A stretch of DNA of 7,739 bases from Acidobacteriota bacterium (GTDB lineage Bacteria > Acidobacteriota > Terriglobia > Terriglobales > Acidobacteriaceae). Every line of letters starts with the position of its first letter. Position 1 is the stretch's first letter. Below are positions 1 through 5,894 of the stretch, piece by piece. The translations under genes were made by a program, and so were the position numbers. A model generated the notes under the pieces. That model worked only from the letters and a program-made list of their open reading frames with translations. It was not told the origin of the DNA and ran no database searches. The stretch is from the NCBI GenBank assembly GCA_021809235.1, contig JAKBAG010000147.1, positions 1 through 7,739 of the forward strand. The letters run 5' to 3'.

Positions 1-136
1 CAAACTCCGCGTCCAACCTCCGCAACACCACGTCCGTCAACTCACGAACCACGCGCAACGGATGATCCTGCGGAACCCGCTGCTCCAACGACACATAACG
101 GAACATCCCATCCTGTATCCGCTCGTCTCCACGCAT
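1..136 (-). CDS. IS5/IS1182-type transposase, N-terminal part, cut by window edge
   Basis: Reading the minus strand from an ATG at 136-134 gives 45 codons that stay open to the left edge. The protein starts MRGDERIQDGMFRYVSLEQR and continues with VPQDHPLR and a helical stretch rich in V, L and R. This is the usual beginning of IS5/IS1182-type DDE transposases (the DUF772-like N-terminal domain, with the 'P.DHPLR' signature around residues 22-28). The catalytic domain would lie outside the window, so whether the gene is intact cannot be judged. No clear Shine-Dalgarno is visible before the ATG. The upstream neighbour is a short broken reading frame and then the IS21 element. The family assignment comes from motif recognition by eye; the exact IS group is uncertain. 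Confidence 0.75.
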   Translation of the reverse strand, partial: MRGDERIQDGMFRYVSLEQRVPQDHPLRVVRELTDVVLRRLDAEF

Positions 137-180
137 ACTCGTTAGACGCTCCACACCTTGTGCATCGCCGCAGAATCAAT

Positions 181-199
181 GCCTATTTCAACAAGTTCC
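181..199 (-). repeat. Possible outer end of the IS5/IS1182-type element
   Basis: On the minus strand this reads GGAACTTGTTGAAATAGGC. It resembles the 'TGTTGAAAAA'-like ends seen on some IS5/IS1182-type elements, and it lies about 45-65 bp upstream of the transposase start, a typical distance. The matching end is outside the window, so this is inference only. Confidence 0.3.
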
Positions 200-285
200 T
201 AGCCCAGTGCAATTCTTTCCACGGCAGATAGCCTGTGTTCTGGCGACAGATGGCTATCAAGCGTCGACATGGCTGATTCCGGCAT
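199..285 (-). pseudogene. Short 5' gene remnant (28 codons) between two insertion sequences
   Basis: From ATG at 285-283 the minus strand encodes 28 residues ending at a TAG (201-199). From the second methionine it begins MSTLDSHLSPEHRLSAVERI, an amphipathic, protein-like sequence. The frame stops where the presumed IS5/IS1182-type end begins, and the IS21 left end lies 7 bp upstream of the first ATG. The simplest reading is the beginning of a gene cut off by the left element and separated from its promoter by the IS21. I do not recognise the family with confidence. A chance open frame of 28 codons is also possible. Confidence 0.3.
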
Positions 286-292
286 TCTAAAG

Positions 293-325
293 TGGCCCAC
301 TTCGGCGGTTTGTTCTGGCCCACCC
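293..325 (+). repeat. IS21 left terminal inverted repeat
   Basis: This 33-bp segment matches the reverse complement of 2772-2804 except at about five positions, four of them clustered in the middle (312-315). It contains two direct copies of TGGCCCAC, at 293-300 and 316-323. The repeated sub-motif is typical of IS21 ends, where it serves as transposase binding sites. The outermost TG is the expected terminal dinucleotide. Confidence 0.88.
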
Positions 326-383
326 GTTGGACAGAACGAACTCCTAGTCTGGACTGAGCGAGAGCTTAGGACGGGGGCGGGAG

Positions 384-1922
384 TTGGACTGGAGAGCCAA
401 GGTGGAGCTTTACGAGCAGATTCGCCGGGAGTATGAGTTTGGAGCCGGATCGATTATCGGTGTTGCGCGGAAGCTGGGCGTGCATCGGCGCATGGTGCGG
501 GAGGCAGTGCGGAGCGCTGTGCCGGCGCAGCGCAAGGAGACCGAACGGCCGCATTGGAAGATGGCGCCGGCGGAGGCGTTTATCGATGCAGTTCTTGCTG
601 CCGACCGCAAGGCGCCGCGCAAGCAGCGGCATACGGCCAGGCGCATCTGGGAACGGGTGCGCGTGGAGGTGCCGGGATGCACGGCGGCCGAGCGGACAGT
701 TCGTCAGTATGTAGAGCGGCGGAAGCAGGAGCTGGGTTTTGCGCGTCGCGAGACATTCGTGCCACAGAGTTACGAGTTTGGCGTCGAGGCGCAGATCGAT
801 TGGTACGAAGCGTTCGCTGATCTGGACGGCGAGCGGATCAAGTTGCAGGTCTTCTCGATGCGCTCGATGGCCAGCGGCGCAGCCTATCACCGCGCGTATC
901 TTCGGGCCACGCAGCAGGCATTTCTGGAAGCCCATCAGCTGGCATTCCACTACTTCGGCGGAGTCTTCCGCAAGCTTCGCTACGATAACCTGACCAGCGC
1001 AGTGAAGAAGATTCTGCGCGGCTACGAGCGGGAGCTGACAACCCGGTTCATTGCCTTTCGCTCGCATTGGGAGTATGAGGCCAGCTTCTGCACGCCAGGC
1101 GAAGGCCATGAAAAGGGTGGCGTGGAAGGCGAAGTAGGCTACTTCCGCCGCAACCACTGGGTCCCCGTGCCGGCGGCCAGGGATCTTGCGGATCTGAACG
1201 CCAGGCTGTTCGCAGATTGCCGTCGGGATGAGAACCGCATGATCGCGGGGCGTACCCAGAGTGTTGGCGCGTTGCTGCTCATCGAAAAGGAGCATCTGTT
1301 GCCGCTTCCCGCCGAAGACTTCGACCTGGCCGAAGTGAGCTTCCCGCGTGTCGATCAGGCAGGCTGCGCGAAGGTGCGCACCAACTTCTACTCCGTGCCG
1401 CTGAAGCCGGGCTCCGTTGTCGAGGCTCGCGTCTACTCCAGCATGGTCGAGTTCCGGCAGGGCGGAGTGCGCGTTGCCGAGCATGAGCGCAGCTATGATC
1501 GCGGGCGACAGATCCTCGACCTGGAACATTATCTCGACGTGCTGGAACAGAAGCCTGGCGCACTGCGCGGATCCAAGCCCCTGGCCCTGTGGCGTGCGCA
1601 GGGACGATGGCCGGAGAGCTATGACCGGCTCTGGGATCAGATGACGGGCAGACACGGACGCCAGGCCGGAGCACGGTCCATGGTGGAGGTGATCCGCATG
1701 GGGCGCGAGTTCGGCTACACGAAGCTCGAAGCCTGTGTCGTCGCGGCGCTTGAGTTAAGCTGCACGGATGTGGCCGCGATACGTCATCTGTTGATGTCCG
1801 ATCAACTGCAACATACCGCCCATCTGACGGTCGAGATCGGCGCACTCGCCGCGTACGAACGGCCGTTGCCCACCATGACCGAGTACAACCAGTTGCTGAC
1901 AGTCAACGAGGTGCAGCCATGA
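384..1922 (+). CDS. istA: IS21-family transposase IstA
   Basis: IstA is the DDE recombinase that cuts and joins the IS21 ends, working with IstB. The 512-residue protein has an N-terminal helix-turn-helix region (about 20-45, with 'GVARKLGVHRRMVREAV'). The RNase H-like catalytic core carries D139 (AQIDWYEAF), D201 (LRYDNLTSAVKK) and E248 (GHEKGGVEGE), all in family-typical contexts. A C-terminal beta-rich domain follows (about 315-370). The listed start is a TTG at 384 with GGAG directly against it, which is too close. A GTG at 402, six codons in, has GGAG at 391-394 with 7-nt spacing and could be the true start. An in-frame stop at 345 excludes longer versions. The last codons overlap istB by ATGA. 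Length is normal and no frameshift is seen. Confidence 0.95.
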   Translation: MDWRAKVELYEQIRREYEFGAGSIIGVARKLGVHRRMVREAVRSAVPAQRKETERPHWKMAPAEAFIDAVLAADRKAPRKQRHTARRIWERVRVEVPGCTAAERTVRQYVERRKQELGFARRETFVPQSYEFGVEAQIDWYEAFADLDGERIKLQVFSMRSMASGAAYHRAYLRATQQAFLEAHQLAFHYFGGVFRKLRYDNLTSAVKKILRGYERELTTRFIAFRSHWEYEASFCTPGEGHEKGGVEGEVGYFRRNHWVPVPAARDLADLNARLFADCRRDENRMIAGRTQSVGALLLIEKEHLLPLPAEDFDLAEVSFPRVDQAGCAKVRTNFYSVPLKPGSVVEARVYSSMVEFRQGGVRVAEHERSYDRGRQILDLEHYLDVLEQKPGALRGSKPLALWRAQGRWPESYDRLWDQMTGRHGRQAGARSMVEVIRMGREFGYTKLEACVVAALELSCTDVAAIRHLLMSDQLQHTAHLTVEIGALAAYERPLPTMTEYNQLLTVNEVQP

Positions 1923-2674
1923 GCATGGAAACCGCCAGCATCGCCCAGCACTGCAAGTCCTTGCGTCTGGCCTCCATCGGAACACAGTTCGCATCGCTGG
2001 CTGAAGAAGCCGGCAGACAGAACCACTCCCACCTTCACTATCTGGAAGCGCTGCTTCAGGGTGAGGTTGAGGACCGCGAACGACGCTCGATCGAGTTACG
2101 CCTTAAGGACGCGCATCTGCCGCGGATGAAAACCCTGGAGGAGTTCGACTTCGCGCAGTCGCCGCACATCCCGGCCTCGCGCATCCGCACCCTGGCCGAG
2201 GGCGGCTATCTCGATCGCGCTGAGCCCGTACTTCTGGTCGGCGAACCCGGCACTGGAAAGACCCATCTGGCTACCGGGCTGGCCATCGCCGCGTGCCGCC
2301 AACGCAAACGCGTTCGCTTCACCACCGCGGCGGCACTGGTCAACCAGCTCGTCGAAGCCCAGCGCGACCAGAGTCTCACGCGCATGCTGAAACGGTGGGC
2401 CAGCGTAGAACTGATCGTGATCGATGAGCTGGGCTATGTCCCGCTGGCCGAGGTGGCCGCCGAGTTGCTCTTCCAGGTCATCGCAGAACGAGCTGAAAAG
2501 GCCGCTGTAATCGTGACGACTAACCTGCCGTTCTCCGAGTGGCCACAGGTGTTCACCAATGCAAGGTTGTGCAAGGCCGTTCTCGACCGATTAACGGATC
2601 AGGCCCACATCATCGAGACCGGCACCGAATCGTACCGCTTCCGCAGAACGCTCGGGAAGAAGCGCAAAGTGTAG
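1919..2674 (+). CDS. istB: IS21-family helper ATPase IstB
   Basis: IstB is the AAA+ ATPase, related to DnaC, that assembles on target DNA and recruits IstA. The 251-residue protein shows an N-terminal helical region (1-95) with the family-like 'LRLASIGTQFASLAEEA'. The Walker A motif is GEPGTGKT (108-115), Walker B is ELIVIDELGY (164-173) and a sensor-1-like segment is VIVTTNLPF (197-205). A conserved arginine lies in AVLDRLTDQ (R224). The ATG (1919-1921) overlaps the istA TGA in ATGA, so translation is probably coupled. Length is normal and all ATPase motifs are present. The tail is rich in basic residues (RRTLGKKRKV), which may help DNA binding. Confidence 0.95.
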   Translation: MSMETASIAQHCKSLRLASIGTQFASLAEEAGRQNHSHLHYLEALLQGEVEDRERRSIELRLKDAHLPRMKTLEEFDFAQSPHIPASRIRTLAEGGYLDRAEPVLLVGEPGTGKTHLATGLAIAACRQRKRVRFTTAAALVNQLVEAQRDQSLTRMLKRWASVELIVIDELGYVPLAEVAAELLFQVIAERAEKAAVIVTTNLPFSEWPQVFTNARLCKAVLDRLTDQAHIIETGTESYRFRRTLGKKRKV

Positions 2675-2691
2675 TCCCTGGAGGCGTCGCC

Positions 2692-2744
2692 GTTCGGTTC
2701 TGCTTCCGCTTCGCCCTTCGGGCTACGCTCCAGCAGAACCGAAC
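2692..2744. repeat. Long symmetrical hairpin inside the IS21 right end (REP-like)
   Basis: Perfect 13-bp arms at 2692-2704 (GTTCGGTTCTGCT) and 2732-2744 share the same centre (2718) as an inner GCCC-TTC-GGGC stem at 2713-2723. The whole 53 bp can therefore fold as a two-tier hairpin. It lies 17 bp after the istB stop and 27 bp before the IS21 right repeat. No T-tract follows, so a Rho-independent terminator is unlikely. The CGCCCTTCGGGC core resembles dispersed REP-like palindromes. It could instead stabilise the 3' end of the istAB mRNA. Confidence 0.7.
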
Positions 2745-2771
2745 AATACCCTCTTAAACTCAATGTTCCAA

Positions 2772-2804
2772 GGGTGGGCCACATTAAACCGCCGAAATGG
2801 GCCA
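2772..2804 (-). repeat. IS21 right terminal inverted repeat
   Basis: This is the partner of the left repeat. It contains two GTGGGCCA/ATGGGCCA motifs (2774-2781 and 2797-2804) and ends in CA. The reverse complement agrees with the left end at about 28 of 33 positions, including the TTCGGCGGTTT core. Confidence 0.88.
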
Positions 2805-2824
2805 AAACAAGTTGCCAAAAGCAG

Positions 2825-2830
2825 ACGGAG
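2825..2830 (+). promoter_or_regulatory. Ribosome binding site deciding the start of the exported protein
   Basis: ACGGAG lies 5 nt before the ATG at 2836. It favours this start over an upstream in-frame ATG at 2797, which lies inside the IS21 terminal repeat and has no such site. Confidence 0.6.
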
Positions 2831-2835
2831 CTAAA

Positions 2836-3423
2836 ATGGCTGGCATGACCCGACAGTTCATCGGAACGATTGCGATTTGGGCGATTTTGCTGTCGGCTGC
2901 CGGACAAAGTCCTGCTCCGGCTGGGCAACCATGGACAACCAAGTTAAGACTTCAAGCAGAGGACCGGGTTGCTGCAAAGCTTGATGCAATGCGTGCAGCC
3001 GCGGGGCTGCCCAAGCTACGGCGTGTTCAGCCTTCAGTAGCCGAGGCACAATTGGTGTGCACTGCAGCGCGGACAGAAAAACCGGTTCACGATCCTGCAT
3101 TTGGTGGGCTCGAGACATACGTCACCCGGGACTTGTCCGCTGAGACCGAACCTCTCAGAATCATCGCGTTCGGAACATCTGAAGATGCACAGGGAGGATC
3201 TCGGTATCGAGTTTACTCCGATAAGGATTGGCCGCGCTATTCGGTGGTTGTTGAACTCAATCGAAACAGCACATCAGATAGCTCTCTCTACACAGTTGGA
3301 GTTGCCCGACGGCAATCGACTTTGATGGAATTCCTTGGGCGTTCGACGTTTGACAGTCCACATCAAGATTCCACAGATTGGAGAACGCAGGTCGACCCTG
3401 CGTGCCGAACGGAAAGGCCTTAG
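2836..3423 (+). CDS. Small exported protein of unknown function
   Basis: The 195-residue product begins with a basic segment (MAGMTRQ) and a hydrophobic stretch (about 8-22, FIGTIAIWAILLSAAG) followed by small residues and prolines. This is a likely signal peptide cleaved somewhere in AAGQSPAPAG. The mature part has a helical segment (about 40-58, with AAKLDAMRAAAGLPKL), then a probable beta-rich domain (105-165). It has just two cysteines, C75 and C190, which could form a disulfide. 'RAAAGLPKL' is faintly reminiscent of the start of CAP/SCP-type secreted domains, but the rest does not follow that pattern and I make no assignment. The ATG at 2836 was chosen for its Shine-Dalgarno and because the signal peptide then sits at the N-terminus. 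Only 31 bp separate it from the IS21 end, so its native promoter has probably been displaced. It ends 37 bp before the convergent tnpC stop. Confidence 0.7.
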   Translation: MAGMTRQFIGTIAIWAILLSAAGQSPAPAGQPWTTKLRLQAEDRVAAKLDAMRAAAGLPKLRRVQPSVAEAQLVCTAARTEKPVHDPAFGGLETYVTRDLSAETEPLRIIAFGTSEDAQGGSRYRVYSDKDWPRYSVVVELNRNSTSDSSLYTVGVARRQSTLMEFLGRSTFDSPHQDSTDWRTQVDPACRTERP

Positions 3424-3427
3424 GAAA

Positions 3428-3453
3428 TGTCCACTTAATTTGCGAAGTGGACA
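3428..3453. repeat. 9-bp stem hairpin at the lost IS66 boundary
   Basis: TGTCCACTT (3428-3436) and AAGTGGACA (3445-3453) form a perfect 9-bp stem with an 8-nt loop. It lies between the stop of the exported-protein gene and the tnpC stop, which converge. It could act as a shared weak terminator (a short TTTCC follows on the minus strand) or be the scar or end of another element. It does not resemble the IS66 terminus seen at 5894. Confidence 0.5.
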
Positions 3454-3460
3454 CTTGAGA

Positions 3461-5044
3461 TCAAGCAACATCGTTCTGAGGCGTGGCGATATTCCATGGC
3501 AACAACTGGTGGATGCCGTTGATGGGGTAGTCGGCGATCTTTTCGAGCACGCGGCGGAGATAGAGATCCGGATCAAGCCCGTTGAGCTTGGCCGTTCCCA
3601 GCAGGGAATAGATGGCGGCTGCGCGTTCTCCGCCGACGTCGGATCCGCAGAACAAGAAATTCTTCCTGCCCAGAGCTACGGTGCGCAGAGCCCTCTCGGC
3701 GGTGGAATTATCGATCTCGATCCGGCCATCGTCGAGATAGCGTGTGAGCGCACACCAGCGCGACAGCGCATAGCGAATCGCCGCAGCCGTATCAGACTTG
3801 CGTGAGAGTTTCGTGAGGGTTGTGTTCAACCAGTTGTGGAGTTCTTCAAGGAGCGGTCGGGCTCGTGCCTGGCGGATCTGGCATCGCAGATCGGCAGGCT
3901 TGCCGCGGATCTCGCGTTCGATGTCATAGAGTGCGCCGATGCGCTGGACAGCTTCGGCTGAGATCGTCGAGCCGGTAGCTACCTGGATGTCGTAGAACTT
4001 GCGCCGAACGTGAGCCCAACATGCCGCTTCGATGATCCTGCCGCCCTTATATAAATGGTGAAAGCCAGCGTAGCCGTCGGCCTGCAGAATGCCGGTAAAG
4101 CTGCTCAGATGCTGTCGGGGATGCTCACCCTTACGATCCGCCGTGTAAGCAAACCAAACCGCCGGGGGCACTGGTTGGCCAGCCGGGCGGTCATCGCGTA
4201 CATACGTCCACAGCCTTGCCGTCCTGGTCTTGCCCATCCCCGGCGCCAGAACCGGCACCGGCGTGTCATCGGCGTGTATCTTGTTGGCCGCCAGAACATG
4301 CTTACGAATCTGATCGATCAGAGGAGCCAGCAAATGGCTGGCAGCACCCACCCAATCGGCCAGTGTGGAGCGATCCAGCTCGATGCCCTCGCGGGCGAAG
4401 ATCTCCGACTGGCGATACAAGGGAAGATGATCGGCATACTTCGAGACCAGCACATGCGCCAGCAGGTTCGGTCCGGCAAGTCCGCGTTCGATGGGTCGTG
4501 ACGGTGCCGGCGATTCAACAATGACGTCGCACTTGGTGCAGGCCATCTTCACCCGCACATGACGAATGACCTTGTAGGTGGCAGGCACACGCTCCAGAAT
4601 CTCCGAGACATCTTCGCCCAGCTTGCGCAACTGGCCGCCGCAGTCCGGGCATGCATCTTCGCCGGGAAGATGCGTGTGCACCTCACGTGGCAGGTGCTCC
4701 GGCAGTGGACGACGTACCGGCCTGGCCTTCGCGGGAGCGCTTGTCTCTGTGGATGCTGTGACGCGCTCGGCCCGCTGCGTCTCCAGTTCTTCGAGCTTCA
4801 GTTCCAGCTGCTCGATCTCGCGGCTGACCTTCTCACTCCTTGTGCCGAAGATCATCCGCCGCAGCTTGGCGATGACCAGCTTCAGGTGTTCGATCTCGTT
4901 GTCGCGGCTGAGAAGCTTCTCCTGCTGGGCGGTAAGCGCTTCGTCCCTGGTGAGAATCTCCTTCTGCTGTGCTGCCACCAGCGCTTCCAAAGCTGCGCGG
5001 TCCAGAGTACTCAGATCAGCAGAAGCAGCGAGGGGAGAAGCCAT
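3461..5044 (-). CDS. tnpC: IS66-family transposase TnpC
   Basis: TnpC is the DDE transposase of IS66 elements. The 527-residue protein has an N-terminal leucine-rich coiled coil (about 15-95, including LKLVIAKLRRMIFGTRSEK). A zinc-binding region follows with two CxxC pairs (C132/C135 in CPDCGG and C169/C172 in CTKC). The catalytic core carries HADDTP (D259/D260), QADGYAGF (D323), the family-typical CWAHVRRKF (342-350) and IDNSTAERALR with E450. The C-terminal segment ending LLPWN (514-518) is the usual IS66 finish, so the gene is full length. The ATG at 5044-5042 has no obvious Shine-Dalgarno and follows the tnpB stop by 52 bp. Transcription is presumably from upstream of tnpA. It converges on the exported-protein gene. 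Confidence 0.95.
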   Translation of the reverse strand: MASPLAASADLSTLDRAALEALVAAQQKEILTRDEALTAQQEKLLSRDNEIEHLKLVIAKLRRMIFGTRSEKVSREIEQLELKLEELETQRAERVTASTETSAPAKARPVRRPLPEHLPREVHTHLPGEDACPDCGGQLRKLGEDVSEILERVPATYKVIRHVRVKMACTKCDVIVESPAPSRPIERGLAGPNLLAHVLVSKYADHLPLYRQSEIFAREGIELDRSTLADWVGAASHLLAPLIDQIRKHVLAANKIHADDTPVPVLAPGMGKTRTARLWTYVRDDRPAGQPVPPAVWFAYTADRKGEHPRQHLSSFTGILQADGYAGFHHLYKGGRIIEAACWAHVRRKFYDIQVATGSTISAEAVQRIGALYDIEREIRGKPADLRCQIRQARARPLLEELHNWLNTTLTKLSRKSDTAAAIRYALSRWCALTRYLDDGRIEIDNSTAERALRTVALGRKNFLFCGSDVGGERAAAIYSLLGTAKLNGLDPDLYLRRVLEKIADYPINGIHQLLPWNIATPQNDVA

Positions 5045-5096
5045 CGCAGTGAGTATGCCACAGATGGTGCGGAGTTACAGATCAAAAATGCGTGAG

Positions 5097-5444
5097 TTAT
5101 CCTGCCAACTGTGGTTCCCATGTTCTCTGCGGCTGGCGCCAGTCAATGCCCTCCAATAGCATCGACAACTGTGCACGCGTCAGCGCCACGGTTCCGCTGG
5201 TTGCCTGCGGCCATACGAAGCGACCGCGTTCTAATCGCTTCTGGAAAAGGCACAGCCCGTCTCCATCGAACCACAACAATTTTATGAGGTCACCTCGCCT
5301 GCCACGGAAGACAAAGACATGGCCCGAATAGGGCTGCTGCTCCAGCACCGTCTGCACAAGAGTACTGAGCCCTTGAAAGCCGCGCCGGAGATCGGTGAAT
5401 CCGGCCGCGATCCAAATGCGCGTGCCTGTCTTCAGTTCGATCAT
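5097..5444 (-). CDS. tnpB: IS66-family accessory protein TnpB (Orf2)
   Basis: This 115-residue protein belongs to the IS66 Orf2 family, needed for IS66 transposition although its biochemical role is not settled. It shows the hallmark DLRRGFQGL (18-26) and the long conserved block from FVFRGRRGD (44-52) through LLWFDGDGLCLFQKRLERG to FVWP (76-79). Length is normal. Its ATG (5444-5442) overlaps the tnpA TGA in ATGA, so it is probably translated by coupling to tnpA. It precedes tnpC. Confidence 0.95.
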   Translation of the reverse strand: MIELKTGTRIWIAAGFTDLRRGFQGLSTLVQTVLEQQPYSGHVFVFRGRRGDLIKLLWFDGDGLCLFQKRLERGRFVWPQATSGTVALTRAQLSMLLEGIDWRQPQRTWEPQLAG

Positions 5445-5872
5445 CGCAATAGGCTCCCCAGGACGGCACGAACAAGCGCCGGATCGACTCCACTCTCCAC
5501 GCTTATCAATGCGCGGCCCGGTAGCTCGATGTGGATCGAACCAGATGGAACTGCGACTGGTGCAACTTCAGGCGCCATCACGCTGTCCGGCTCGGCGGTC
5601 ACTGTCACCGGCAAAAGCTCGGCACGCGGCTGGCCAGCGGCCCAGCCAATACCCTTGCGGTGCTCATAGCGCCACTGGAATACCTGGTTCGCGTTGACTC
5701 CGTTCTCACGTGCCACACGGGCAATCGATGCACCCGGTACCAGCGTCGCTTCAACGATCCGCCGTTTCGCCTCCGCCGTGCGTTGAATCCGCCGCGTTCG
5801 GCCGCCTACCGTCGCACCTACTATCGCATCGCTCACAAGGAGATCGTCGGACACGCAAGCGCGCATGTCCAT
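5441..5872 (-). CDS. tnpA: IS66-family accessory protein TnpA (Orf1)
   Basis: TnpA is the small helix-turn-helix protein of IS66 elements, thought to bind the element's DNA. From the ATG at 5872 it has 143 residues. The conserved helix-turn-helix runs about 33-69 (AEAKRRIVEATLVPGASIAR, then VARENGVNANQVFQWRYEHR). A proline- and valine-rich linker (85-112) and a family-like C-terminus (IHIELPGRALISVE, then LVRAVLGSLLR) follow. The first ATG is only 22 bp inside the IS66 terminus and has no visible Shine-Dalgarno. A second ATG at 5866 and a GTG at 5836 are alternatives, and the conserved part begins only after about residue 26. Its stop overlaps the tnpB start by ATGA. Confidence 0.88.
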   Translation of the reverse strand: MDMRACVSDDLLVSDAIVGATVGGRTRRIQRTAEAKRRIVEATLVPGASIARVARENGVNANQVFQWRYEHRKGIGWAAGQPRAELLPVTVTAEPDSVMAPEVAPVAVPSGSIHIELPGRALISVESGVDPALVRAVLGSLLR

Positions 5873-5873
5873 A

Positions 5874-5894
5874 CGGCGAGACCCGGACGCTTAC
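5874..5894 (-). repeat. IS66 terminal repeat, tnpA-side end
   Basis: Read on the minus strand from 5894 this is GTAAGCGTCCGGGTCTCGCC plus one base. GTAAGCG is the characteristic IS66-family terminus. Independent support comes from the neighbouring IS3 protein, whose recognisable reading frame (KMAIEAIYRRPNTSKP) resumes exactly after 5894. The inverse partner is absent at the other end. Confidence 0.8.

Larger units (their letters stand above)
293..2804 (+). mobile_element. IS21-family insertion sequence (complete-looking)
   Basis: This 2512-bp unit is bounded by inverted repeats that start TG and end CA. It carries istA and istB in the standard order with an ATGA overlap, and its length is typical for the family. 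Each end contains two copies of a TGGCCCAC-like motif, as expected for the multiple terminal repeats of IS21 elements. Both reading frames are open and keep their catalytic residues, so the element may still be mobile. No matching target duplication is visible: the left flank is CTAAAG (287-292) and the right flank is AAACAA (2805-2810). It separates the small broken frame on its left from the exported-protein gene on its right. Confidence 0.92.
3461..5894 (-). mobile_element. IS66-family insertion sequence lacking its tnpC-side end
   Basis: Three consecutive minus-strand genes (tnpA, tnpB, tnpC) give the classic IS66 layout. On the minus strand the element starts GTAAGCGTCCGGGTC at 5894, matching the GTAAGCG-type IS66 terminus. 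No copy of this sequence is present in the inverse orientation beyond the tnpC stop. The exported-protein gene ends only 37 bp away, so the second end has been lost and the left boundary given here (the tnpC stop) is approximate. The 5894 end interrupts an IS3 orfB. The 8 bp outside it (GAAGATGG, 5895-5902) have no matching copy near 3424-3460, as they would after a simple insertion. All three genes are open. Confidence 0.88.

Noticed and set aside
327..355. TTGGAC at 327-332 with TGGACT 17 bp downstream as an istA promoter
   Set aside because: The -35-like box is fair but the -10-like box is poor, so no promoter can be supported.
366..1655. 429-codon open frame on the minus strand opposite istA
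   Set aside because: It is a shadow frame caused by high GC at third positions of istA. It has no domain pattern, and istA has clear DDE motifs across the same DNA.
2797..2835. Longer start (ATG 2797) for the exported protein
   Set aside because: It falls inside the IS21 terminal repeat, has no ribosome binding site, and would place 13 extra residues before a clean signal peptide.
3321..3328. TTTGATGG as a possible copy of the GAAGATGG target sequence beside the IS66
   Set aside because: Only five to six of eight bases agree, no GTAAGCG follows, and it is inside the exported-protein gene. It is most likely chance.
4932..4938. GTAAGCG in the plus orientation, a possible second IS66 end
   Set aside because: It lies within the tnpC coding sequence (N-terminal coiled-coil region), and the match does not extend to the CCGGGTC that follows in the real end.
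4055..5159. Several plus-strand open frames opposite tnpC and tnpB
   Set aside because: They are shadows of well-recognised IS66 genes, low-complexity in composition and without family motifs.
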